Origin: Bacteroidales bacterium
GTDB taxonomy: Bacteria; Bacteroidota; Bacteroidia; Bacteroidales; JAGOPY01
Length of the DNA: 11,516 nt
Direction of reading: 5' to 3'
Assembly: GCA_030638325.1 (NCBI GenBank)
Contig: DAOWEV010000047.1
Coordinates: forward strand, 1 to 11,516
Part shown: piece by piece, positions 1 to 9,100 of the stretch
Numbering within the stretch: position 1 is the first letter of the stretch
Layout of the letters: every line of letters starts with the position of its first letter
The notes under the pieces: model-generated
Databases searched by the model: none
Told to the model about the DNA's origin: nothing
Seen by the model: only the letters and a program-made list of their open reading frames with translations
Position numbers and translations under genes: made by a program

Positions 1-175
1 AATTACAAAAAACAATTCCCAAATTCCAAATAATAACCAAATCACAATATTCAAAACTCAAACGGTTTGGGTATTGGAGTTTGAAAATTGGAATTTATTT
101 GGGATTTAGTGCTTGGGATTTGGGATTTCTGGTTTATCCAGCTTAGGATTTAGAAATTAGTGCTTAGGATTTATT
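1..175. repeat. AT-rich imperfect palindromic repeat with GGGATTT-type tandem units
   Basis: This gene-free stretch lies downstream of the amidohydrolase gene. Around position 64 it folds on itself: the reverse complement of 20-63 matches 65-108 at about 31 of 44 positions without gaps, and the centre reads CAAAC-G-GTTTG. The right side then repeats a short unit: GGGATTT at 101-107, 115-121 and 122-128, and AGGATTT at 145-151 and 166-172. A longer unit, TTAGTGCTTRGGATTT, occurs at 106-121 and 157-172 with one difference. No open frame is supported. It looks like a dispersed, structure-forming intergenic repeat, but copy number elsewhere cannot be seen. The left edge may extend beyond the window. 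From about 176 to 230 I see nothing recognisable and no clear terminator hairpin. Confidence 0.6.
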
Positions 176-230
176 TAAAGAAAACATTCGCACGATAGAT
201 AACACCTAAATAGTTACAAAAAAACGTAAA

Positions 231-1424
231 TCAAGGGGTCATTTCATTTAACGCCAGCCAGGCCATCAGCCCCATACCTGTTTCAATACTTTTTTCATCA
301 ACGTCAAAAACAGAAGTATGCAGATTTGCGGTGATCCTTTTCTGAACATTTCCGGTTCCTAGCCTGTAAAAACAACCTGGCACCTGTTGCAGGTAATAGG
401 AGAAGTCTTCAGAAGTCATACGGGATTCCAGTCCAATAACATTTTCTGCCCCGAGGTAGTCTGACGCATATTTTTTAAAATTACCGGTCACTGATGGGTC
501 ATTTTCCAGGAAGGGGTAACCGGGGTCTATAAAAACCTCGCAGGCGGCACCCATACCGGAAGCTATGGACTGGCTTATCCTGACAATTCGCTTTTTGATC
601 TCCTTTCTCCAGTCTTCATCAAAGGTTCGCATGATGCCATCCACTTTTACTTCATCCGGAATGACGTTGGTACGTCCATCGGCGATCACGCGTCCAAATG
701 AAATAACAGTTGGCACAGCAGGGTTGGCATGGCGGCTCACGATCTGCTGAAGCGCCAGGATTATCTGAGCGGCAATAACGATTGGATCTACATTTTTATC
801 AGGGAGGGCGCCATGGCCTCCTTTTCCTTTGATCGTCAGATAGATCTCGTCAGTAGATGCCATGTACAGGCCGGATTTCACACCAACCTTACCGGCTTCC
901 AGTTCCGGGTAAACATGTTGCCCGAAGATCACATCCGGCCTGGTTTTTTGAAAGATCCCGGATTCCAGCATCATTTTCGCCCCCCCGGGGTATTTTTCCT
1001 CAGAGGGTTGAAAGATCAGCATGACCCGTCCTTTGAAATGATCCTTCAGGTCATTTAGTATTTTTGCAGCTCCCACCAGGCATGAGATATGCACATCATG
1101 CCCGCAGGCATGCATCACTCCTTCATTTTTTGATTTGTATGGCACATCATTTTTTTCAGTGACCGGCAGCGCATCCATATCGGCCCTCAGGGCAATGGTT
1201 TTCCCCTGGCCTTTACCCCCTTGAATAAATCCGATGATTCCCGTATCCGCTATACCCGTTTCATGAGGAATGCCATATTCATTAAGTAAAGAGTCCAGGT
1301 ATTTTGCGGTTTCAAATTCAAAGGTTGACAGCTCCGGGTAAGCATGTAAATGCCGTCGCACAGTAACCATCGGCTGAAACAACCCGGAAGCCATGGCTTG
1401 TATTTTATCTTTCAGAATATCCAT
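231..1424 (-). CDS. M20D-family amidohydrolase (N-acyl-amino-acid / hippurate hydrolase type)
   Basis: A probable cytosolic metallo-amidohydrolase that removes acyl groups from N-acyl amino acids; the exact substrate cannot be read from the sequence. Numbering from the ATG at 1448, the family signatures appear in order: HLHAYPELS (33-41), LRADMDALP (87-95), HACGHD (113-118, with metal ligands Cys115 and His117), FQPSEE (146-151, catalytic and metal-binding glutamates), a GQH motif with His178, and near the C-terminus SEDF and LHTSVFD. The dimerisation 'lid' domain sits in the middle. No signal peptide or membrane segment is seen. The frame can be opened at 1448, but that ATG directly follows the U-tract of the upstream terminator, so it would barely be transcribed from its own promoter. 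The next in-frame ATG at 1424 gives MDILKDKI, a typical family N-terminus, and 397 residues, the usual length. I prefer 1424. Family assignment is firm; specificity is not. Confidence 0.9.
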   Translation of the reverse strand: MDILKDKIQAMASGLFQPMVTVRRHLHAYPELSTFEFETAKYLDSLLNEYGIPHETGIADTGIIGFIQGGKGQGKTIALRADMDALPVTEKNDVPYKSKNEGVMHACGHDVHISCLVGAAKILNDLKDHFKGRVMLIFQPSEEKYPGGAKMMLESGIFQKTRPDVIFGQHVYPELEAGKVGVKSGLYMASTDEIYLTIKGKGGHGALPDKNVDPIVIAAQIILALQQIVSRHANPAVPTVISFGRVIADGRTNVIPDEVKVDGIMRTFDEDWRKEIKKRIVRISQSIASGMGAACEVFIDPGYPFLENDPSVTGNFKKYASDYLGAENVIGLESRMTSEDFSYYLQQVPGCFYRLGTGNVQKRITANLHTSVFDVDEKSIETGMGLMAWLALNEMTP

Positions 1425-1449
1425 AATGTTACCAATCAGCAATTGCATT

Positions 1450-1481
1450 AAAAAAAGAAAGCCGCCCTTGCGAGCAGCTTT
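1450..1481 (-). terminator. Intrinsic terminator after the TonB gene
   Basis: Read on the minus strand, AAAGCTGCTC-GCAA-GGGCGGCTTT (1481 down to 1458) forms a continuous 10-bp stem with two G-U pairs, closed by a GNRA-type GCAA tetraloop. It is followed by C and seven T residues. It starts 18 bases after the TonB stop codon, so it should end the gcvH-vanZ-tonB transcript. Its U-tract abuts the ATG at 1448, which argues that the amidohydrolase is a separate unit starting at 1424. Confidence 0.88.
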
Positions 1482-1498
1482 TCAAGTTAAAAAATGTC

Positions 1499-2176
1499 TT
1501 ATTGCAAAGTAAACTTAATGGGCAAATTGAACTGCACCCTGACCGGCTTGCCACGCTGCTTTCCGGCTGACCATCTTGGCATACCCTTTACGACACGGAT
1601 AGCTTCTTCATCACAGCCTCCCCCAATGCCCCTGAGCACTTTGACATCGGTTACACTACCATCTCTTTCCACTACAAATGTAACGAAGACACGACCCTGA
1701 ATGCCACTTTCCTTAGCCATTTGCGGGTACTTGATATTCTCGGCAAGATACCTGTTCAACGCGTTCTCGCCTCCCGGAAAAGCCGGCATGGATTCCACCA
1801 CCATAAAAATCTGGGCTTCTTCAGCTTCATCCTCATCCATTTCAACAGGGATATATTCTTCAACCTCCATATCTTCAGTAGCTTCCACATCGATCATAAT
1901 ATCATCTTCCACTTCCACATCATCTTCAACAACCCTGATCTTCACCACCTGTTTTGGGGGAGGTGGCGGTGGTGGTTTCACTTTCTGTTCAGTGATGGGA
2001 ATGATTTCCTCCGGGATGTCAATGACTTCCCTTTGTCCTATATCCTCGACTGTCTTCTCATAAGTTTTCCACTCAAAAGCCACGAAAATGACAGCCAGGG
2101 CAATAATGAGACCGATTTGGATGAAAATCGTTTTTTTGCTTTCAAGATCGGCCTTTGGTGATTTTTTGGCTTCCAT
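1499..2176 (-). CDS. Energy transducer TonB (Bacteroidota type)
   Basis: A 225-residue inner-membrane-anchored protein expected to couple the proton-motive force (with ExbB/ExbD, not in this window) to TonB-dependent outer-membrane transporters. Visible parts: a short basic cytoplasmic N-terminus (1-16), one membrane helix (about 17-34), a periplasmic stretch with seven consecutive prolines (68-74), then a very acidic linker (84-120, with 21 of 37 residues Asp or Glu and no Lys or Arg). A TonB C-terminal domain follows (about 130-225), with the characteristic FPGG..AL..YL..NI.YP pattern at 133-151, the GRV.V.F.V..DG strand pattern and the terminal PV...F.LPI.F strand. It begins 52 bases after the VanZ-like gene, with no terminator between, so co-transcription is likely. 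No strong Shine-Dalgarno is seen, which is common in this phylum. Bacteroidota carry several TonB paralogues, so the cognate receptors are unknown. Confidence 0.93.
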   Translation of the reverse strand: MEAKKSPKADLESKKTIFIQIGLIIALAVIFVAFEWKTYEKTVEDIGQREVIDIPEEIIPITEQKVKPPPPPPPKQVVKIRVVEDDVEVEDDIMIDVEATEDMEVEEYIPVEMDEDEAEEAQIFMVVESMPAFPGGENALNRYLAENIKYPQMAKESGIQGRVFVTFVVERDGSVTDVKVLRGIGGGCDEEAIRVVKGMPRWSAGKQRGKPVRVQFNLPIKFTLQ

Positions 2177-2228
2177 GATATGATTATTTAATTTTCTCTA
2201 AAATCAACGGGTAAAATTACTAATAATT

Positions 2229-2621
2229 TTATAACGTCGCTTTCTTTTTCCTAAAAAAGATGTGATGTGCTCCCCATCCTATAAAACAGCCGGCAATATC
2301 GGCAAGCCAGTCATATACATTTCCGCTCCTGCCTGAAAACACAAACACCTGCAATATCTCTGTAAGTAAACCAAATATTATGCCAATTACAATGGCTGTT
2401 TCAATAGCATGCTCATTTAACCATTTCGAAGTATATTGCCCCCGGAAACCCCTGATCAATAAAAACACCAACACTCCATATATCAGCAGGTGAAGTATTT
2501 TATCAGGGCCCAGCCAATCGCTGAAAGACATAATATGGGGGATATAATTGCCGGGTATGCCTGAGAGAATAAGAATTATTACCGACCAGAGCAGCCCTGG
2601 CCAGTTAAATTTCAGAAACAT
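2229..2621 (-). CDS. VanZ-like family membrane protein
   Basis: A 130-residue integral membrane protein of the VanZ-like family, of unknown biochemical role; the name comes from a teicoplanin-resistance accessory gene and does not imply resistance here. About four hydrophobic segments are seen (roughly 8-31, 42-58, 72-95 and 104-123). The family's conserved polar residues are present: Asp40-Lys41-x2-His44 after the first helix, Glu88-x2-Gln91 at the end of the third, Arg98, then Asp104 and Asp108 ahead of a small-residue-rich last helix (AGCFIGWGA). The tail is basic (RKKK). Its ATG lies six bases past the gcvH stop, so translation is probably coupled to gcvH. Small VanZ-like genes next to gcvH and sprA are, from general knowledge, a recurring Bacteroidota arrangement, but no functional link has been established. 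Confidence 0.85.
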   Translation of the reverse strand: MFLKFNWPGLLWSVIILILSGIPGNYIPHIMSFSDWLGPDKILHLLIYGVLVFLLIRGFRGQYTSKWLNEHAIETAIVIGIIFGLLTEILQVFVFSGRSGNVYDWLADIAGCFIGWGAHHIFFRKKKATL

Positions 2622-2627
2622 ATAACA

Positions 2628-3008
2628 TTAACCTTCAATCAATTCCTTATATTTGTTGGCATCAAGAAGGGCATCAAGCTGCGACGGGTCTGCAACTTTT
2701 ATTTTGATGATCCAGCCTTCGCCATAAGGGTCCTTATTGACGATTTCAGGATTCGCGTCAAGGGTTTCATTGAACTCGATCACTTCTCCCGAAATGGGCA
2801 TAAACAGATCAGAAACTGTTTTTACAGCTTCAATATTACCGAAGGCTTCTTCCTGGTCCAGTTCTTCACCTACGGTTTCAACTTCAATAAAAACAATATC
2901 ACCCAGTTCTCCCTGTGCAAAATCAGTAATGCCGACAATGACTGTATCTCCATCCACTTTGAGCCATTCGTGATTCCTGGTGTACTTTAAATTTTCCGGA
3001 ACGTTCAT
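2628..3008 (-). CDS. gcvH: Glycine cleavage system H protein
   Basis: The 126-residue lipoyl-carrying shuttle of the cytosolic glycine cleavage system. It passes the aminomethyl group from the P protein (glycine decarboxylase) to the T protein and electrons to the L protein; none of those genes is in this window. The family pattern is complete: YTRNHEWL near the N-terminus, a GITDFAQ..LGDIV.. stretch (26-39), and the lipoylation site with Lys63 in GNIEAVKTVSDL. The downstream PISGEV.E.N..L...P..VN.DPYGEGW segment and the C-terminal helix with Y.E.I are also present. Length matches the usual ~125-130 residues. The ATG at 3008 gives the standard N-terminus (MNVPENLKYT). It is first in a likely gcvH-vanZ-tonB unit, separated from sprA by a terminator and preceded by a candidate -7 element at 3038-3045. 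Confidence 0.97.
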   Translation of the reverse strand: MNVPENLKYTRNHEWLKVDGDTVIVGITDFAQGELGDIVFIEVETVGEELDQEEAFGNIEAVKTVSDLFMPISGEVIEFNETLDANPEIVNKDPYGEGWIIKIKVADPSQLDALLDANKYKELIEG

Positions 3009-3037
3009 ATGGTATCAGGCTTAAATATTCAACGCGT

Positions 3038-3045
3038 CAAATTTA
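3038..3045 (-). promoter_or_regulatory. Candidate Bacteroidota -7 promoter element for gcvH
   Basis: The minus strand reads TAAATTTG here, an exact match to the phylum's TAnnTTTG -7 consensus. It would place a transcript start roughly 20-25 bases before the gcvH ATG. It lies after the sprA terminator, where a new promoter would be expected. The -33 partner (TTTG, about 20 bases upstream) is not visible, and the surroundings are AT-rich, so a chance match is possible. Confidence 0.4.
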
Positions 3046-3095
3046 CATTAAATTTTATAACATCCGGCACGATTAAAGTTAAAGTAATAGCATTG

Positions 3096-3121
3096 TAAAA
3101 ATCCACCCTCTAAGAAGGTGG
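3096..3121 (-). terminator. Intrinsic terminator after sprA
   Basis: On the minus strand CCACCTT-CTTAG-AGGGTGG forms a 7-bp stem (one G-U pair) with a five-base loop, followed by ATTTTTAC. It lies about 70 bases beyond the sprA stop codon and separates sprA from gcvH. A small CACCC-AAT-GGGTG hairpin at 3132-3144, just upstream in the transcript, has no U-tract and may only add 3' structure. Confidence 0.75.
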
Positions 3122-3160
3122 CTTTGAATTGCACCCATTGGGTGGGGAAGGACTTCTTCT

Positions 3161-3184
3161 CACGTTTCACCCTTCACGCTTCAC
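3161..3184. repeat. Short TTCAC-type tandem repeat beside the sprA stop codon
   Basis: The plus strand holds CACGTTTCACCCTTCACGCTTCAC-type sequence: three or four copies of a seven-base unit close to CRYTTCAC, ending four bases before the sprA stop codon. It is non-coding and short. It resembles the degenerate TTCAC/GTTCA intergenic repeats also seen near 11306-11340 in this window, but a common origin is only an inference. Confidence 0.45.
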
Positions 3185-3188
3185 ACCC

Positions 3189-6100
3189 TCACTGTGCGAG
3201 AGAGAACCTGAGTTTGATGCCTCCTTTGGTAGTAGAATTCCTGTATTGGTTTGAGACAAAGGGATTATTGATGATCTTATCGAAGAAAAGTGTGAGGCTA
3301 AGGCTACGGCTAAGCATATAATCGATCTGGGTATTGATAGAAATCACCCGTTGGCCGGCGGATACCTGGTCCTGATCTATATCCAGCCTTCTCAGAACAG
3401 TCCGGTTATTACGTAACGAGAAATCAGCTTTAATATCGAGGTCGCTACTTATGTTTTTCTTACCTCCTCCGCCAAATGAGCTGACATTAAACGAAACACC
3501 TTTGATCCTGTACCCGACTCCAAAAACAAACTCATCGCTTGCAATGTCAGTTAATTGTTTATTGACCATACTGAAGGTCAAGTTCCTGGATTTTTTATAT
3601 TCAAATCTTGTCTGCAGGCTATTTTGCCATGTAACATCTATCCCCAGCAAAGGTGAAAATTGCTCTACAATGGTAACCATTGCCACATCGTACAGGGGGA
3701 AGTAGGCATTGACATCTTTATAAAGGGCTGCGGCGTGGCCGGTTTCCAACTCATCGAAATATAAATTCGACTTATAATTACCAATGGCATAAATGGCTCT
3801 GTAGGAATGTGAGATATTTATCGACTGAAAAATTTTTCTGAGGGCAGGGATACGGGAAAGGCCATCATAGGTTATGCGCCAATTAGGCAACGGGATCCTG
3901 GGGAAATAATCCAAACTCACTGTTGCAGCGCTCTTATTCGTGTATGCTCCAAAGAACGAGGGTATTAATACATCCTGTGAGGTAGGTCCATATCCCACCG
4001 GCCAGTCCAGCCCGGTTATTGAATCATACACGGTACCAACGGAATTGGGGTTATCGGCAGCCAGTCTCCAGGCTATTTCGTGCCGGTCGTCTTTCATCTT
4101 TTCAAAAACCGGCGACAGTAACTCTTTATAATCTTGATTGAAGGCTGTTCCCCAAGCTATTGTAGAAATACTGAAACTACCGGCATCAATCGGTGAATAT
4201 GACTGGAAATTACCCAATGAATCCGCGTATCTGAAATATTCCTGATGATTCATGGCATACACGCGATCACCATTGACATCAATCCGCAAGCCCGGAATGA
4301 CCTCTATAGAGACCTTGTAATTCAGGTTGGATGTAAATTTAGTAATATACGCCTGGTTCAGCAGCGAGTCCTGGGTGATCCAGTCATTGACTGCTGCCTT
4401 ATGCCTTATATCCTCCTGGCTGCCAAAGGTAAAGCCAAGTCCCGGGGCCTTTTGCGGCCAGTAGACTCCCAGGAAATTGGGTTCAGGCATGAAACCGGGC
4501 AGGACCGTTCCCCTGCCCTGTGTGTAGGAAAATGAAGCTCTCTTTGCACTCATCAGGATCTTAATAGTCTCTTCCATGATGATCTTAAAGTAATTGACTC
4601 TCTTGGTTGAATCTGTCTCCTCAGGTTCCTCTTGCTGCGGTATTCTACTGGATTGCCTCCGCCCTGCCGGTTTAGAGCCCTCATTCAGCTTTTTAAGGTA
4701 AGGGATATAGTTATAGAGCTTTACCAGATCAAAATTGGCATTCAATTTTATATCCTGAGCGTTCTGGATCACATTCCCAAGTCTTTGCTGAACAGATAAA
4801 GGCGAGGCCGTCCAATCGTATGTAGACCCATAGGAGAACTGCCCGGTCACCCAACTGAAACCTGGCAATTTATCAATAGGTATTTTGTAGTTGACATCAA
4901 AGATCTGCCGGTAATTCCGGATTGTCCCCCCACTCAATACTTCCCGTTGTATATCAATAGAATCATTAGCATCATGATCGTACCAGGGAGAGTCCGGATC
5001 ATTACTTCCAGGGGCTTCATTGACAAAAGCATTGGTATTTGCGCGGAAAGTAATGGAAAGACTGGTAGTAAGGTCAAATTTCAGGTTATAATTCCGGGTC
5101 CAGTCCCATTTTTTTACATAGGTTGGCTTGATCTTGATATCTCCGATACTTTTATTGCGCATCTTTCGTTCCGCATACTCCCGGAGCATGTCAGTTCTGA
5201 AAGAGAAAGATTTCGGCAAGTAGAAAAAGTTAAAGTCACTAATCAGTTTCAGGGCTGAAGATTTGGTCAGGAAGTCAACTTTCTTGAAAGGTTTAACATT
5301 TTTGGGAGATGTTGAGAAATTATAACCAAGTCCTGCGTTGTGGGTTTTTTTATCATCGTATTCAATATCGATGTTACGGTGATAAAAATGCGTATAGGCA
5401 TAGGTAGCATTAAAGTTCTCAATATCATAGACCCTCGGTTTCCGCTTGGATCCCACCCTGTCTTTTCTCACATTCACAAAATTTATACTGCTGCGTTTTG
5501 TAAAATCCTCAATTTTATTTCTTACCGAATCAACATCAGGTTTTTCATCATAAGTAGCCAGTTCATCCTTTACCTTAATGTCGGGATTCAGGGGATCGTA
5601 TTCCGGCGTGACCCTGATCTGGCTATAGTCAAAATGCATCGGGATCCTGACCCCTGCCTGATCAGGGAAGAATTTTCCAAGGTTCAGGTCGGTGGCAAAA
5701 TCAAACTGGGTATTGGTTTCTCTCTGTGTTTCATTGATCTTCATCTCAAGGGCACCGAAGTTAGGCGTACTGTGCATACCAGTGAGCACAACCCGGCCAA
5801 AGTCCCCAAGGTCAGAGCTTACCCTGACAATGGCCGCCCATCCCGCAGCATCATTAAAGTCAGTAAGCCTCAATTCATTCACCCATATCTCTGCACTTTT
5901 GGGGAGTCCGTCGTCTTCACCTCCAAGGGATTGCATTTTCGGGTTTCTGACACCAATCATGATCGCCTCCACATCGCTGATATTAGGTACCCCAAGAATA
6001 GTGATCTTGTTCTTTCCGTCATATTCAATATAGGGGAATGTATAGGATATCCCGGAACCAGGATCCCTTGCTGCAACATCCCTGTTGAGTTTGGCACTGA

Positions 6101-9100
6101 CAAGCCTTTCCAGGTCAATGTCAAATTCGTTGGAAACCGGCCAGATCTTTTCCGGATCAGTGGTTCCCCACTCTGTAAAAGTGAGCGGTACTTCATATTC
6201 ATAATAGTTGGATGTAAAATCTGCACCAACACGAATGAAAACTGTCAGATCCCCGTAATTAAGGATGTCCTCTTCATTGGATTTTTCAGCATGGGCATAC
6301 ATCTTGAGTCGTTTATACTGCCTGAAATCAAAGTTTGCCGTTTTATAGGCAGCCCGGGCATCACCATCCATAAGTTGCCCAATTTTCAGTACCATGGATT
6401 GTTCGTTCAGTCTGATAAAGGTGCTAGTACCCAGTTGGGATTCTCTTTCCACGCCGGGGGGGATTCTGTATGGAATAGGCTGACGCTGGCTATTTTCTTC
6501 AATGTTCACACTAAAGATATCGAAGGTAGTCAACGCCTGGATATCATCCGGGATGTACTCTCCCGGGGCCAGCAGGTCAGCAGTGTATCTCCGCCATTCA
6601 TTACGCACCAGTTCCAAAGTAGCAAAGCGGCAAACCACAGGTTTTTCAAATTCAGTAAGGAACATCCTGATGAACCTGATTGACCTAAAATCGCTGATGC
6701 TTCCCACAACCCTGTTGGGCTGTCTTATCGGAACCTTGAACTGGTACCATTTAACCTGGCCAAGCTCTCCATTTGGCAGTGGAACTCCGCCGGCATCACG
6801 AATATCGGTAATATAATTTTCTCCAATAATCATCTTATTCGGGTCCAGCTCAATAACATATTGAAAATAGCGCTCAGCTTCACTCAGGGTGTTATCCCTG
6901 TTAAGATCTTCAACATTCGGAATGGTTGTAGCTGCAGTCGGATATGCTTCAGGGTTTTGCAAATCCGTTGGGGAATTGCCATCGGGGCCATTATATTGTT
7001 TATAGCGTTCAAGGATGCTGCCATATACAGGGTCGTTATCGTAATCAGAACCTCTGAAATAATGGAAATTATCAGACGACGGGTCATCAAGCGCCTGAAA
7101 GTAAGCATTGGATCCGGTACCATATAAGGCCTCAATGGCCTTTAGATAACTGTCATTATTAAATGATCGTTCATCATCATCCATCAGGCCATCATATCCA
7201 ACATCCTGGAAGGGGCGGGATGCTTCTTCATTTGCAAAGGACTCAACCAGGTTTTGAAGCGTCGGAACCCTTCCCCAAATTGTAGTATCAACATCAATCA
7301 CTTCTTCAGACTTTGGCAAGCCATTTTCAAAAAGCTTCCGCGAATCCTTTAAAATATCCTCCGATACATCCCCAATATTGATATACAGTTTACCGGGATT
7401 GTCCTGGATGGCATCTGAATTGAATGGATCCATCATCCAGAATTCGATATATTCAACATTGGTTGCTTCGAAATCCGTCGATTCTATTTTTCTCATGATA
7501 CCACCCCACCGGGTTTCAGGATCAATCAGATCACCGTTTTCATCGATGCCTCTGGAAAATGTGGATCCGTCCACATCATAATTGTAGGGGCCTGCATCGG
7601 AGGGATAAAATGCCATATTAAAGACAGGGATATTGGTAGGAATGCCATTGGCATAGTCTTTATTCGGGAAAACTTCATTCTCCAGCACTTCCCTGACCGT
7701 ATGCTTCGATATTTCGTCTTTGGTGATATTGGCTGGGCGGAGGTTATTGTTTTTATCATAAAACAGCGGGTCAACGACATACCAGGCCATTTTGGCCCTG
7801 TTGAAACCATAAGATCTGTCAAATGTCTGAGCTTCCGGAAACAGGTCAGGTTGTCCCTGAGGAGTACTTGCCATAAACCATGTCCCCACATTTCTGAGGT
7901 CAATCGTTGATTGGGAACCCTCAAAATCATCAATGTAAACAATACCTGTTTTGCTAATGGCTTTCGAATGTCCCGGGATAAATTGAGCAAATTCACCTTC
8001 GATATTGACTTTCGAAGGTGTTTTTGTATCGATGCCCGGTAAGGCATCTACAATATTTGTGATCATCTGTGATTCAGTCTGGTAACTGAAATCCATCCCC
8101 CATATGGTATTCGAGATCGGATCGCTCCCGTAATCAACTTTCTCGGTAAGCGGCCGCTCCGTAAGGTTCATGAGCGTTCCCCCGAACCGGAATTTTTTGT
8201 TGAATTGATGATCAAAATTAACACCCATCAGGCGTTTGTTCTGAACACTGAACAAAGCCTGGTTTTCGGTACTTATTTGTATGGGAACGCCTGAATTCAG
8301 GACGCCTTCATTGATGATCCTTACCCTGCCGAGTGTATAATCAACTGTATAATCCACATTTTCCTGGAGCACCCTGCCACCTGCTGTGACTTTTACCGAC
8401 CCTTTGGGTATATTAAATGCATGCAGGTCGATCTCACTGCCGGATTCCGAACTGTAAAACCCTTCCAGGATGTACTTGTTTTTATCTGTCTGTTGTTCTG
8501 CAATGGTTTTGGTAGCTCTGTACAAGGTGTCGAATGCATAATATTCCGCTTCCTCTTCATAGCCCGGCCCGAACTGTTTTCTCAGGTAACTTCCGAAAGG
8601 TTCGATCACGGTAAAATAGATGCGTCCGTTGGAGGAATTGATAGTACCTCCCTGGGTAGCGGCATTGTCAAGAAAATCAAATACCCCGTCGCCTGGAGGA
8701 TTCAATCGATTATCGAGGTTGTCGAGATTGAGCACCTCGATCAAAGGAACACCTTCTACATTTGGCGGGCCTTGTGTTAAATAACCGGTAGGCACACCGT
8801 TTTCATTTCCGGAATAAAGAATATTCAATATGAAGTTTTCCCTGCCTACCCGGTAAGCGCCGATGGAATAGACATTCTTCATCATCAGGTCCCACATGGG
8901 TATTTCGACACTGAGGGCTGTGCTTTTCAACAATTTTACGATAAGGGTCTCCGCTGTGTTGGCTGTCTGATCAGAAAATTTCCCAACCTGGAATACAGTG
9001 TCAACACCAATTACAGAATACTGAAAAGCCACGGCAAGAGACTGGTCGGAGTTCAATGTGGTGTAAAGGGATATAAAACCAAGCTTACCGTTATATGAGA

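Noticed and set aside
1701..2063. A plus-strand frame encoding a Ser-rich, poly-Gly protein.
   Set aside because: It is the antisense image of the TonB acidic linker and proline run; the poly-Gly is simply the reverse complement of the proline codons.
3132..3144. CACCC-ATT-GGGTG hairpin as a second sprA terminator.
   Set aside because: The stem is only five pairs and no U-tract follows on the minus strand. The hairpin at 3103-3121 fits far better.
5340..6683. A 447-codon open frame on the plus strand, opposite sprA.
   Set aside because: It lies wholly antisense to a clearly conserved SprA coding region, shows no recognisable domain, and its composition is what reverse-reading a long gene would give. 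Long antisense frames are expected by chance in a 7-kb gene.
7526..8047. A 173-codon minus-strand frame inside sprA.
   Set aside because: It is an alternative frame of the same strand within an intact sprA. There is no frameshift in sprA and no family pattern in this product.
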